From: Amaranthus tricolor
Lineage: Eukaryota; Streptophyta; Magnoliopsida; Caryophyllales; Amaranthaceae
Direction: 5' to 3'
Assembly: GCF_026212465.1 (NCBI RefSeq)
Contig: NC_080050.1
Coordinates: 32,389,070-32,453,069, forward strand
Length of the DNA: 64,000 nt
Shown here: positions 1 to 11,024 of the stretch, piece after piece
How the letters are laid out: each line of letters starts with the position of its first letter
Position numbering within the stretch: the first letter of the stretch is position 1
Notes under the pieces: generated by a model
Seen by the model: only the letters and a program-made list of their open reading frames with translations
What the model was told of the DNA's origin: nothing
Databases searched by the model: none
Program-made: the position numbers and the translations under genes

Positions 1-1469
1 CACAAATCGGAATGGACATAATCTAAAATTCCCTTAGTGTTGTGAATGGCGGGTTTAAAACTAACTCTCTTGTGTTTCCCATAAACACAATGTTCACAAA
101 AACCAAGGTTCCCAAATTTCTTCCCATCAAATAAACCTTGTTTAGAGAGTTCAAACATACCTCTTTCGCCCATGTGACCAAGCCTCAAATGCCAAAGTTT
201 GGTGTCTTGATCGGACACTGTGCTTGTGGATACATTTGCCGAGCCAAGAATGGTTGAACCTTGAAGAACATATAAACTCCCATTCAACTTCCCCTTCATC
301 ACTACTAGTGAGCCCTTGGCAACCTTCACAACTCCACCTTCACAAGTGATTTTACACCCGATTTTATCAAGAGTACCCAAAGATAATAGATTCTTTTTCA
401 ACCCCGGGACATACCTCACATCGGTTAAGGTCCTCACAATCCTATCAAACATTTTTATTCTAATACTCCCAATCCCAACAACCTTACATGTAGTGTTGTT
501 TCCCATGGTAACATTTCCCCCATCAACACTTTCATAAGTTTGGAAGAAAGTTTTGTTGGGAGTCATGTGGAATGTGCACCCTGAATCAAGAATCCATTCA
601 TCATTATCTTTGTACCCATGTGTGGCAACTAAAACATCACCATCATCACTATCATTCACATAACTAGCATTAGCATTGCTAGTTCCTTCCCTAGCCTCTT
701 CCTCAAGCTTTTTCTTTAACTTCCAACAATCCTTCTTGATGTGGCCCTTAAGCTTGCAATAGTTACAAGTTTTATTTTTATTTGGCCTCACGGACTTAGA
801 CCTCCTTTTACCCTTGTTTCCACTCCCACTAGTGGAACCTTTCTCTTGTGACCTCCCCCTTACAAACAAACCATCACTAGCATTGCTTGGTGACTTTTGT
901 GACAATTGTGTATCAATGAGGTCCCTTTGTGTTAAGGCACTCTTTACATCATCACTACTCAAATTATCTCTACCATAAAGTAGAGTTTCTCTAAAATTTT
1001 TATAAGAGGGGGGTAAAGAACATAAAAGGTAAATTGCCAAGTCTTCATCATCAAGTTTGACATCAATGTTTTGTAAATCCATAACAATGGAACAAAACTC
1101 ATCTAAGTGAGGTTTTAAAAGTTTACCTTCCTCCAAGCGTAAGTCGTAGAGTCTACTCTTCAAGAGTAGCCTATTGGTAACACTCTTGGCCATATAGAGT
1201 GATTCCAATTTCTCCCATATACTCTTGGTTGTTGTTTCTTTAACAACCTCTCTTAGAACATCATTGGAAAGGCATAATTGAATTGCCGATAATGCCTTAG
1301 TGTCTATCTCTTCCCATCTCGATGCGGACATTCCTTCCGGCATATTATCTACACCATCAATGGCCTTATGCACACCATTTTGGATCAAAATGGCTCTCAT
1401 TTTGACTTGCCATAAGCCAAAGTTTACATTCCTATCAAACTTCTCAATGTCGAGCTTCATTGTAGTCAT
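1..1469 (-). CDS. Ty1/copia gag-pol, left unit (copy A), cut by the window edge
   Basis: This is the start of a retrotransposon gag-pol polyprotein read leftwards from the ATG at 1467-1469. Only Gag, the zinc knuckle, protease and the beginning of integrase lie inside the window; the rest is beyond base 1. The sequence matches copy B at a constant offset of 4830 bases and by eye is almost identical over the whole stretch. One visible difference is at base 1409: here codon 21 is CAA (Gln), whereas copy B has TAA. The reading frame therefore appears open to the window edge, so this unit could be the more intact of the two. The Gag start resembles Tnt1/Tork-type copia elements (inference from remembered family features). 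Without the left flank I cannot say whether this unit is complete or active. Confidence 0.88.
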   Translation of the reverse strand, partial: MTTMKLDIEKFDRNVNFGLWQVKMRAILIQNGVHKAIDGVDNMPEGMSASRWEEIDTKALSAIQLCLSNDVLREVVKETTTKSIWEKLESLYMAKSVTNRLLLKSRLYDLRLEEGKLLKPHLDEFCSIVMDLQNIDVKLDDEDLAIYLLCSLPPSYKNFRETLLYGRDNLSSDDVKSALTQRDLIDTQLSQKSPSNASDGLFVRGRSQEKGSTSGSGNKGKRRSKSVRPNKNKTCNYCKLKGHIKKDCWKLKKKLEEEAREGTSNANASYVNDSDDGDVLVATHGYKDNDEWILDSGCTFHMTPNKTFFQTYESVDGGNVTMGNNTTCKVVGIGSIRIKMFDRIVRTLTDVRYVPGLKKNLLSLGTLDKIGCKITCEGGVVKVAKGSLVVMKGKLNGSLYVLQGSTILGSANVSTSTVSDQDTKLWHLRLGHMGERGMFELSKQGLFDGKKFGNLGFCEHCVYGKHKRVSFKPAIHNTKGILDYVHSDL

Positions 1470-1511
1470 GATTTTCAAGTAATAATTTCTTAAAACACCG
1501 CAAAAACAACT

Positions 1512-1525
1512 TGGCTCTGATACCA
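1512..1525 (-). other. Primer-binding site of copy A
   Basis: The minus strand reads TGGTATCAGAGCCA, the usual plant site complementary to the 3' end of initiator tRNA-Met, which primes reverse transcription. It lies two bases inside the end of the shared LTR at 1528, as expected for a copia element. Confidence 0.92.
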
Positions 1526-1527
1526 AT

Positions 1528-2289
1528 TGAAAATGATCGCCAATAACGTTACGATGCTAAGAACAAACAACAACGAACAAACAAAGTTTGACAATGTAAC
1601 TAAAAAGGACACAAAGATTTAAGGAGGTTCACCCAATGATGGCTACGTCCTCCGTGGTATGTAGATTCTGTTTATATTATATCAAAAGAATACAAACAAC
1701 ACTTCTTAATGAAGAATTACAATTGAGATAGAGATAACAAACAAGAAAGGCTATGTGTTTGGCTTAGGGGTTGTGTTTGATGTGTTTGATGTGTGAGTAT
1801 GAGAGCCCTATTTATAGTACTAGATACATGAAGATGAATGGCTCACATAAATACATAGTTAATATTGACTAATGAATACTATGAAATAACTCTAGGAACT
1901 TGGAAGGTCAAAAATCAGCATCCCACGCATATCAGAGAGACTGCTCGACTGAACAGAGAGCTCGCTCGGTTCGAGCGAGAAGTAGCAAAATCTGGAGCAT
2001 TCTGACTGACCGCTCGACCCACCAAAAGGCTCGCTCGGTCGAGCGAATGGGTCGAGCGACCCTACAGCTTCCTCTGACAGAAACTTGATCGAGCATACTT
2101 AAATCAAACCTTTACATATTCTTCATTAATCTTCATTAACACCCATAATTCTTCATGAATACTCCACACATAATTACACCCATTTAGTTACCAAAGTACC
2201 AAGAGTCACACTCATGAATTTACCCCATTTATGTGCACTCAAGTCACACATTAGTATACTACCACATTAGTATACTACCATTCATAACA
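1528..2289 (-). repeat. Shared LTR between copia copies A and B
   Basis: A 762-bp LTR, beginning TG and ending CA on the plus strand. On the minus strand it starts TGTTATGAATGG and ends TTTTCA. It serves as the 5' LTR of copy A (primer site at 1512-1525) and as the 3' LTR of copy B (polypurine tract at 2290-2300), so the two internal domains share one LTR. It contains a TATA box near 1807-1818, a CpG-rich cluster of TCGAGCGA motifs at about 1945-2062, and two direct copies of ACATTAGTATACTACC at its upstream end. Confidence 0.9.
1807..1818 (-). promoter_or_regulatory. TATA box of the shared copia LTR
   Basis: The minus strand reads CTATAAATAGGG, a strong TATA box in mid-LTR, with the U3 region upstream and R/U5 downstream. 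It would drive the genomic RNA of copy A. The same motif is at 6637-6648 in the LTR of copy B. Confidence 0.75.
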
Positions 2290-2300
2290 ATCTCCACCTT
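2290..2300 (-). other. Polypurine tract of copia copy B
   Basis: The minus strand reads AAGGTGGAGAT directly before the LTR start TGTTATGAA. This is the purine-rich site that primes plus-strand DNA synthesis in copia elements. Confidence 0.85.
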
Positions 2301-2383
2301 GACTTGAGTTCACCCAAGTCAAAACATTCATCAATCCACTTCATAATAAAAACATACACACCTCAAAATGCCCCAAGAGGGCA

Positions 2384-5300
2384 TTACTTCAAGCAAGGAG
2401 CTAAACCTACCAAGTCAACACATAATTCAAACTTGGTAGTAGGTAATGACTTTGTCATCATGTCGGCCGGATTTTCCGTAGTGTCAATCTTTTTCAACAA
2501 CACCCTTTTGTGCTCAACTTCATCCCGGATGAAATTATACTTAATATCAATGTGCTTGGATCTTCTATGAAATGTATTTTGATTTCTAGCCAAATGAATT
2601 GCACTTTGACTATCACAATGCACACTTACCTCACACACTTTATTGCACATTTCACCAACAAGACCTTTAAGCCACTTTGCCTCTTTGAATGACTCGGCCA
2701 CGGCTATGTACTCCGCCTCGGTTGTAGAGAGAGCAACCACATCTTGCAACGATGATTGCCAACTAATCGCCGAACCACCCAAAGTGAACACGAACCCACT
2801 TGTGGACTTTCTATTATCTAGATCACCACCATAATCCGAGTCACAAAACCCGGTTAGCTCGCTTGCCATACATAAGACATACATTAGAAGTATTTTTTAA
2901 ATACCTCAATAACCATTTTAGTGCCTCCCAATGTCCCTTCCCCGGATTAGACATATATCTACTCACCAAACTCACTGCGTGAGCAATGTCGGGTCTAGAA
3001 CATACCATAGCATACATAACGCTACCAACGGCACTAGTATATGGAATTCTTACCATTTGCTCTTCATCCGCCTTTGTTTGTGGACACAAATTCGTGGACA
3101 ATTTGAAATGTGAAGCAAGAGGAGTAGACACACCTTTAGCATCATCCATAGAGAAACGTCGCACAACTTTCTCAATGTACTTCCTTTGACTAAGGTATAA
3201 GACAACCTTAGCCCGATCTCTCAAAATCTCCATCCCAAGAATCTTCTTGGCTTCACTAAGATCTTTCATATCAAATTCACTTGAAAGCAACTCTTTCAAG
3301 TTCTCCACCTTAAACAAAGAACTATATGCTACAAGCATGTCATCAACATATAAGAGCAAATATAATAAAGAACCATCTTCAAACTTCTTAAAATAGACAC
3401 AACTATCATAAGAACTTCTAATAAAATCATGTGAAATCATAAAGGAATCAAACCTTTTATACCATTGCCTTGGAGATTGCTTCAACCCATACAATGACCT
3501 CTTCAATCTACACACATGATTTTCTTTACCGGCTACCTCAAAACCTTCCGGTTGCTTCATAAATATTTCTTCTTCAAGCTCACCGTGAAGAAAAGCCGTC
3601 TTTACATCCAATTGATGTAATTCCAAATCCTCCATCGGCACCAAAGCAAGCAATGCCCTTATAGAAGAGTGTTTCACCACCGATGAGAAAACCTCATGAA
3701 AATCAACACCCTCAATTTGAGAGTATCCCTTTGCAACTACCCTTGCTTTGTAGATGGGAGGAATATCACTAGAAGGACCCTCCTTCCTCTTGAATATCCA
3801 CTTGCACCCCACAATCTTCTTTTTCTTTGGTGCAACAACGATATCCCAAGTTCCATTCTTTGCAAGAGACTCCATCTCTTGCTTCATAGCAATCAACCAC
3901 TTGCTTGAGTCATTTGAGGCCATAGCCTCCTTGTACGTACTTGGTTCATTTAACCCTTCGACTTCGCTAGCAATGTTGAGAGCATAAACAACATAATCAC
4001 ACTCTTCAATATACCTCCTTGGAGCCACGATCTTCCTTCTTTGCCTAGTTGTTGACAAAGGAGGAGACCTCTGTTGAACATCATCATCTTTCTCATCATC
4101 CACATTGGAAGATTCAACCTCCACTTGTGCATCATTATTTACATCATTATCAAAAGGTTTTTCAACATTAGATACAAGCATACTATTTTCATCAAAAACA
4201 ACATCTCTAGAAACAATTATATTCTTTGAATCATTACACCATACCCTATACCCTTTTACACCCACTCCATATCCCACAAAAATGCCTTTTCTAGCCCTTG
4301 GTTCTAACTTACCCTCATTTACATGAATATAAGCTGGACAACCAAAGATCCTAAGACTAGAATAGTTTACCGGAGTGATGTACCACACCTCTTGTGGCGA
4401 CTTGAACTTCAAGGCGGTATTAGGTGAACGGTTGATCAAATAACATGCCGTAGCCACCGCTTCGGCCCAAAATTGCTTCCCAAAATTAGCTTGTTTTAGC
4501 ATGCATCTAGCCCTTTCTAACAATGTTTTATTCATCCTCTCCGCTACACCATTTTGTTGAGGACGTCCTGCACAAGTTCTATGTCTAACAATACCTTTAT
4601 TAGAACAATATTTGAGAAATTTACTATCAACAAATTCAAGACCATTGTCGGTTCTTAAGGTCTTGATGCTCCTACCGGTTTTCTTTTCAATCATTTTCTT
4701 CCATTCCAAGAAGACATCAAAAACTTCATTTTTATGTTTTATAAAATAACACCAAACTTTCCTAGAGAAATCATCAATAAAGGTCAACATGTAGCTACAA
4801 CCACTAAGGGAGGGCATTCGAGAAGGCCCCCACAAATCGGAATGGACATAATCTAAAATTCCCTTAGTGTTGTGAATGGCGGGTTTAAAACTAACTCTCT
4901 TGTGTTTCCCATAAACACAATGTTCACAAAAACCAAGGTTCCCAAATTTCTTCCCATCAAATAAACCTTGTTTAGAGAGTTCAAACATACCTCTTTCGCC
5001 CATGTGACCAAGCCTCAAATGCCAAAGTTTGGTGTCTTGATCGGACACTGTGCTTGTGGATACATTTGCCGAGCCAAGAATGGTTGAACCTTGAAGAACA
5101 TATAAACTCCCATTCAACTTCCCCTTCATCACTACTAGTGAGCCCTTGGCAACCTTCACAACTCCACCTTCACAAGTGATTTTACACCCGATTTTATCAA
5201 GAGTACCCAAAGATAATAGATTCTTTTTCAACCCCGGGACATACCTCACATCGGTTAAGGTCCTCACAATCCTATCAAACATTTTTATTCTAATACTCCC

Positions 5301-6299
5301 AATCCCAACAACCTTACATGTAGTGTTGTTTCCCATGGTAACATTTCCCCCATCAACACTTTCATAAGTTTGGAAGAAAGTTTTGTTGGGAGTCATGTGG
5401 AATGTGCACCCTGAATCAAGAATCCATTCATCATTATCTTTGTACCCATGTGTGGCAACTAAAACATCACCATCATCACTATCATTCACATAACTAGCAT
5501 TAGCATTGCTAGTTCCTTCCCTAGCCTCTTCCTCAAGCTTTTTCTTTAACTTCCAACAATCCTTCTTGATGTGGCCCTTAAGCTTGCAATAGTTACAAGT
5601 TTTATTTTTATTTGGCCTCACGGACTTAGACCTCCTTTTACCCTTGTTTCCACTCCCACTAGTGGAACCTTTCTCTTGTGACCTCCCCCTTACAAACAAA
5701 CCATCACTAGCATTGCTTGGTGACTTTTGTGACAATTGTGTATCAATGAGGTCCCTTTGTGTTAAGGCACTCTTTACATCATCACTACTCAAATTATCTC
5801 TACCATAAAGTAGAGTTTCTCTAAAATTTTTATAAGAGGGGGGTAAAGAACATAAAAGGTAAATTGCCAAGTCTTCATCATCAAGTTTGACATCAATGTT
5901 TTGTAAATCCATAACAATGGAACAAAACTCATCTAAGTGAGGTTTTAAAAGTTTACCTTCCTCCAAGCGTAAGTCGTAGAGTCTACTCTTCAAGAGTAGC
6001 CTATTGGTAACACTCTTGGCCATATAGAGTGATTCCAATTTCTCCCATATACTCTTGGTTGTTGTTTCTTTAACAACCTCTCTTAGAACATCATTGGAAA
6101 GGCATAATTGAATTGCCGATAATGCCTTAGTGTCTATCTCTTCCCATCTCGATGCGGACATTCCTTCCGGCATATTATCTACACCATCAATGGCCTTATG
6201 CACACCATTTTGGATCAAAATGGCTCTCATTTTGACTTACCATAAGCCAAAGTTTACATTCCTATCAAACTTCTCAATGTCGAGCTTCATTGTAGTCAT
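2384..6299 (-). pseudogene. Copia gag-pol polyprotein, copy B, with a nonsense codon and a frameshift
   Basis: A polyprotein read from the ATG at 6297-6299. In the 1129-residue open stretch starting at 6230 I see a CX2CX4HX4C zinc knuckle (about residues 212-225), the protease active-site triad DSG (272-274), an integrase zinc-binding region and DDE core ending in a GRPQQNGVAERMN-type motif, and the reverse-transcriptase box YVDD (961-964). RNase H (DSDYGGD, later TTEAEY) is in a second frame, ending at TAA 2384-2386. There are two breaks. Codon 21 is TAA at 6237-6239, where copy A has CAA. A one-base shift around 2855-2870 closes the RT frame at 2841 and puts RNase H in another frame. An internal ATG at 6228-6230 follows the nonsense codon but would drop the Gag N-terminus. 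The unit probably cannot make a complete polyprotein. Confidence 0.93.
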
Positions 6300-6341
6300 G
6301 ATTTTCAAGTAATAATTTCTTAAAACACCGCAAAAACAACT

Positions 6342-6355
6342 TGGCTCTGATACCA
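6342..6355 (-). other. Primer-binding site of copia copy B
   Basis: Minus-strand TGGTATCAGAGCCA, identical to the site at 1512-1525 and complementary to the 3' end of initiator tRNA-Met, two bases from the LTR edge at 6358. Confidence 0.92.
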
Positions 6356-6357
6356 AT

Positions 6358-7085
6358 TGAAAATGATCGCCAATAACGTTACGATGCTAAGAACAAACAA
6401 CAACGAACAAACAAAGTTTGACAATGTAACTAAAAAGGACACAAAGATTTAAGGAGGTTCACCCAATGATGGCTACGTCCTCCGTGGTATGTAGATTCTG
6501 TTTATATTATATCAAAAGAATACAAACAACACTTCTTAATGAAGAATTACAATTGAGATAGAGATAACAAACAAGAAAGGCTATGTGTTTGGCTTAGGGG
6601 TTGTGTTTGATGTGTTTGATGTGTGAGTATGAGAGCCCTATTTATAGTACTAGATACATGAAGATGAATGGCTCACATAAATACATAGTTAATATTGACT
6701 AATGAATACTATGAAATAACTCTAGGAACTTGGAAGGTCAAAAATCAGCATCCCACGCATATCAGAGAGACTGCTCGACTGAACAGAGAGCTCGCTCGGG
6801 TCGAGCAGCTCGGTCGAGCGAGAAGTAGCAAAATCTGGAGCATTCTGACTGACCGCTCGACCCACCAAAAGGCTCGCTCGGTCGAGCGAATGGGTCGAGC
6901 GACCCTACAGCTTCCTCTGACAGAAACTTGATCGAGCATACTTAAATCAAACCTTTACATATTCTTCATTAATCTTCATTAACACCCATAATTCTTCATG
7001 AATACTCCACACATAATTACACCCATTTAGTTACCAAAGTACCAAGAGTCACACTTATGAATTTACCCCATTTATGTGCACTCAG
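6358..7085 (-). repeat. 5' LTR of copia copy B, truncated at its outer end
   Basis: Matches the shared LTR 1528-2289 from its primer-site end onward. Differences seen by eye are a 13-bp insertion at about 6800-6812 inside the TCGAGCGA cluster and a C/T change (2214 versus 7057). Homology stops near 7085, just after the ATGTGCACTCA stretch, so about 50 bp including the terminal TG (minus strand) are missing. The following DNA is unrelated AT-rich sequence. Confidence 0.88.
6637..6648 (-). promoter_or_regulatory. TATA box in copy B 5' LTR
   Basis: Minus-strand CTATAAATAGGG, the same as in the shared LTR; the expected promoter core for copy B transcription. Confidence 0.7.
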
Positions 7086-8235
7086 GTACTAATTAGGCCA
7101 ATTTTTCTTTTCCATTTTATTGAATTTCTCTTATTTTTATTTTTGATTATGACCACATTTTTTTCACATTTAATTTACATTTTTATTACATATATAATTT
7201 TTTTCAATTTTTATAAAATATATGTTTTTTTCATTTTTACCCACAATTCTTTAACATCATCTGTAGTTGAAACTATTTCTTTGGAGCAAAAGAAATATAA
7301 ACCCATTTTTTGTCACCATAGCTTTTAACTTAGCTATCTTACCTCATGTCACAAAGAAAAACCTTAAACTTATCTTATCCCAATCCCCACTTAATTTCCA
7401 TCGATCATTGGTTTGCTTTCTTACTTATCTTCACATACTACTCATTTTAGATTACTTTTTCTTTTCCAAATTATAAAATAGGCTGAGGAAAGAAGAGAAT
7501 AAGGTGAGATTCAATTTCAGAATTTTGTTTGAAAAATAACATACTTACTTCAACTGAAACATAACAAAATTCTCGATAACAATTCTAAAAAGATAGGTTG
7601 TTTGGATTACCTAGTTGAATTGCAAGTTTAAAGTTAATCTTCACTTTTATAGGAGTACAATTTTATGTATAATATTAACGTGTTAATTATATTTTATTAT
7701 TATCTACGATATTTTTAGGTATACTGAATCGTGAACAAACATTGAAAGGGAATTGATATTTCTTTTAAGTGATGAGACCGTCTTATATGAGAATTTGTGA
7801 TATGTCAATTATTTAGGTTAATTATGTTGACTTTACTAAACATCTTAATACTTTTGACTTCTTCCCAAAAACCATAAATATTGGCATTTTTCACATAATT
7901 ACATTGATGTGATTCTTCAAAGAACAACATCCAAAACAAATTTCTATTTACACAAAAAATGAGCACAAAAAATTGTAAATGTGAAATACATTCACAAACA
8001 ATATTTAATTTATAAATTATGACTTTTATATATATAACTTATTTGGGGTCAGAAATTTTTCCATATTTCTTTTAAGAAACTCTAATCTTATCTTGAATCA
8101 ATCACCTAAAAGTTTATTTACGCCACTTAAACTATAAATCATATTACCCTGTTTTTCAATGAACAAAAACAGAGGATCCTCTGTTTGACACTTCCATTTC
8201 AACCCTTTTCCAGCGCTTATTTCTGTCAAAAACTA
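7086..8235. other. AT-rich spacer and presumed promoter of the ARID-HMG gene
   Basis: No gene is visible. T-rich tracts cover about 7110-7480. A piece at 7770-7800 resembles the GAGACCGTCT-type MITE ends found elsewhere in the window. The last few hundred bases should include the promoter and 5' UTR of the gene that starts at 8236, but I could not pick a convincing TATA box. Confidence 0.5.
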
Positions 8236-11022
8236 ATGCCGCCGGCGAGGGAAAAATGTAGTTACTACTATCCATCTCCAATTTCTACTCATGAAGAAGT
8301 TGCTAATCAAGCAGAGGTGTTCTTGGATGCGCTTAGAAGTTTCCATTCTATGATGGGCACCAAATTCATGTAGGCCATTCCATGTTTTCATTCTATATAT
8401 TTTTACAAATTATTGTATGAGACGATCTCATTGAAAAATATATTTTATACATAGATTAAATAATCCATTTAATACATATTATTTTTTTGAAGTCGCCTTA
8501 CCGAGACTCAATCTTTTAAAAAATAGCTCTTATATTCTCCATTTCTAAACATTTTTTTCCTTTTTCATTTCTATTATTTTCCAAATTTGGTGAAAAAAAC
8601 ACGTATTCTCCTATCTTGATGAATTTGAAACACTATTAATTTATAAGATTTCACGTCTATGTTTAAAGTATGTCAAACTAGGTTGAATCTCGCTTAGCTT
8701 GAACGTCTTTGATCGAATCTATAATATTTTTAGGGTTCAAATAGTATTGCAAGTTTTTAGTAGAATTATTTTTTTAATAGATTTTAAAAAATTAATGTGA
8801 TGGATTATTAAAAGTTTAAGTCGAAAGTTAAGTCTTATCTATAGTTTTTAAAGCTAATACAACTATACAAGTGCTTTTGGGAGTTTAAGTTGAAGGTTAG
8901 AGCAATATAGCCTTTAAATTTAGGGTATATTCCATAGTTTTTGAAGCTTATCAAGTGTTTTCCAATTTTATTTGAAAGTTAAAACCTATAAATATATTAT
9001 ATATTATGTAGTCTTTGAAGCTTATACAATTGTTGGTGAGAATTATTTATGGAAAGGTTGAAAAATATCTTGAAAATATAAATACTCAACGGCTTTTTTT
9101 ATAGAGTTTTACATTTTTTTATTAACATATTCATTTTTCACAGTAATTTGGAAGCTCTTATTTTTATAATTTATCTCATATATAAAATTATTTTGTGTTA
9201 TATATTTTTAGGGTGCCAGTAACAGGAAAAAAAGAGTTAAATTTACATCTGTTATATGTGGAGGTTACAAAAAGGGGTGGATATGACAAGGTAATGAAAA
9301 ATATAATTTTATTAGAGTAATACAAGAATTATATAATTGATGCTTAATTAATACAATAATTTGTGTATATTTACAGGTGGTTTTAGAGAAGAAATGGAGG
9401 GAAATAAGTTCAAAATTTAATTTTTCTTCCACCACAACAAGTGCTTCTTTTGTACTGAAAAAACATTATCTTAGCCTTCTTTACCAGTTTGAGCAAGTTT
9501 ACTTCTTTAATTTACAAGGCCCTGTAATTCAAACTCCTTCACCAGGTAACAACTAAGTTTATTTAGTGTATATTATAATTTATAATTTATTACAGTATAA
9601 TATTATTTTAAAGCAAAGGACGATAATACACATAGTGTGTTTGCAAATGACTATTTCGTTGATTTTTTTGTTGACCAACTTTTAGTTTTTTTAGTCAAAC
9701 ACCAACATTTATAATGATATTTAAGTCAGTTGAAAAGCTGACTTTTGATTCAAAATCATGATTTCTTTGCTTTTTGACTAATTTTTTATCCTAATAAATA
9801 GCCAATAAATAGTTTGTATCAAACATTTTCGAAACTGTTGGCTTATCGACTGGCAAATCAAATACTACTAGTTGGTCAAATAGATCAATCAACAACAATT
9901 TCTACACAATACATAGTATATACTTGAATTGTTTTAAAGAACAATTCCATTGATCTTAAATCTTCAAATATTCTATAAGCTAAGCAACTTTTCTAGGCTT
10001 GTATTATTATAATATTATTCTATCTAGCTAAAAAATGTTTTACATTGTCCAGTTTCTTCTATTCCTTTGAGCATTCCAGCAATAGGAACAATTGATGGGA
10101 AATTTGACTGTGGTTATTTAGTCACAGTTAAAGTAGGACATGATGTGTTGAGTGGAGTAATTTACCATCCTTCAGCAGATGATCCACCATGCACACCTTC
10201 TTCCCCAGCTGAAGATCTCAGCATGGCAATCATTCCATACAATCCTATGCAACCTCGCAAAGCCTCAAGAAGGAGAAGACGAAAGAGGAAGCGATGGGGC
10301 GGAGATCCGACCCATCCGAAACCCAATAGAAGTGGCTACAATTTCTTTTTCTCGGAGAAGCATTCAGTGCTCAAGTCCCTTTATCCTAATAGTAGAGAAA
10401 GGGAGTTTACTAAGATGATTGGAGAATTATGGAACAATCTTGGCCCTGAAGAGAGAGTAGTGAGTCCAATGAGTACTAATGGCCCGTTTAGTTGTTGGTA
10501 TTAAATTGTGGAAATAATTATTAAAATTTTTAGTGTAATTTTAGTGGGAAAATCTCTTAACAAGTTTAATATTCAAGCTTGTTTTGCTTCAATCATCTCA
10601 TTTTCTTCAGAAAATTCATTCCAATGCATAATTTGGAGTGATGGTATTAGGTGATATAATCAACTTTTAATTAACATGGGAATGACATAATACATCTCAT
10701 AAAAATTTACACTACAAATCATTTATATTACCATTATTTAGTACCAACAACCAAATACACCGTAAATAGTTTTTTGTCTTAATCAGATTTCTACATTTTA
10801 TAATCTTTTTTTTTTAATGTAGCAATCTGATGGGGACATATGGTGATATATAAACTACATGTTTGTTAATTGTATGTTTATGTACAGGTTTATCAAAATA
10901 TTGGGTTGAGAGATAAAGAAAGATATAGGAGAGAACTCCAGGAATACAACGAGAAGTTAGCAGCAAACTTATTAGGACAATCAACTATGGGAAGTGTAGC
11001 AAATCCAGTGGAACGAAAATAG
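8236..11022 (+). CDS. HMGB9: ARID and HMG-box DNA-binding protein (HMGB9-like)
   Basis: A plant-specific nuclear protein joining an ARID domain to one HMG box; family members bind AT-rich DNA and bend it. Five exons fit GT-AG rules and phase: 8236-8369, 9212-9290, 9377-9545, 10053-10459 and 10888-11022, giving 307 residues, close to the usual size of about 320. The ARID (about residues 22-116) includes MGTKFMVPVTG and RGGYDKV. A linker motif IDGKFDCGYLVTVKVG, typical of this family, follows. An Arg/Lys-rich run (about 200-209) is a likely nuclear signal. The HMG box (about 216-285) starts HPKPNRSGYNFFF, and its last part comes from exon 5. The first ATG in good context is 8236; the open frame extends upstream without an ATG. 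Intron 4 holds a Tourist-like MITE and a Stowaway MITE begins two bases after the stop. HMGB9 versus HMGB10 is judged from memory. Confidence 0.9.
10480..10762. mobile_element. Tourist/Harbinger-like MITE in HMGB9 intron 4
   Basis: A 283-bp element whose ends match as inverted repeats: left GGCCCGTTTAGTTGTTGG, right (reverse complement) GGTGTATTTGGTTGTTGG. Both sides are flanked by TAA (10477-10479 and 10763-10765), the three-base target duplication of PIF/Harbinger elements. It starts only 20 bases after the exon 4 splice donor. Confidence 0.75.
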
Positions 11023-11024
11023 TA

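Larger units (their letters stand above)
1528..7085 (-). mobile_element. Ty1/copia LTR retrotransposon, copy B (defective)
   Basis: An almost full-length copia element in minus orientation: 3' LTR (shared, 1528-2289), polypurine tract, gag-pol pseudogene 2384-6299, primer site 6342-6355 and a 5' LTR from 6358 that is cut short near 7085. The domain order Gag, protease, integrase, reverse transcriptase, RNase H is the copia order. Gag and integrase resemble the Tork/Tnt1 lineage. The outer end of the 5' LTR lacks about 50 bases that the shared LTR has, so no target-site duplication can be read on that side. Confidence 0.92.

Noticed and set aside
316..537. Plus-strand frame repeated exactly at 5146-5367
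   Set aside because: It is a shadow of the minus-strand gag-pol in the duplicated copia unit.
2384..2884. Separate small RNase H gene
   Set aside because: It is the downstream end of the copia polyprotein in a shifted frame, not an independent gene.
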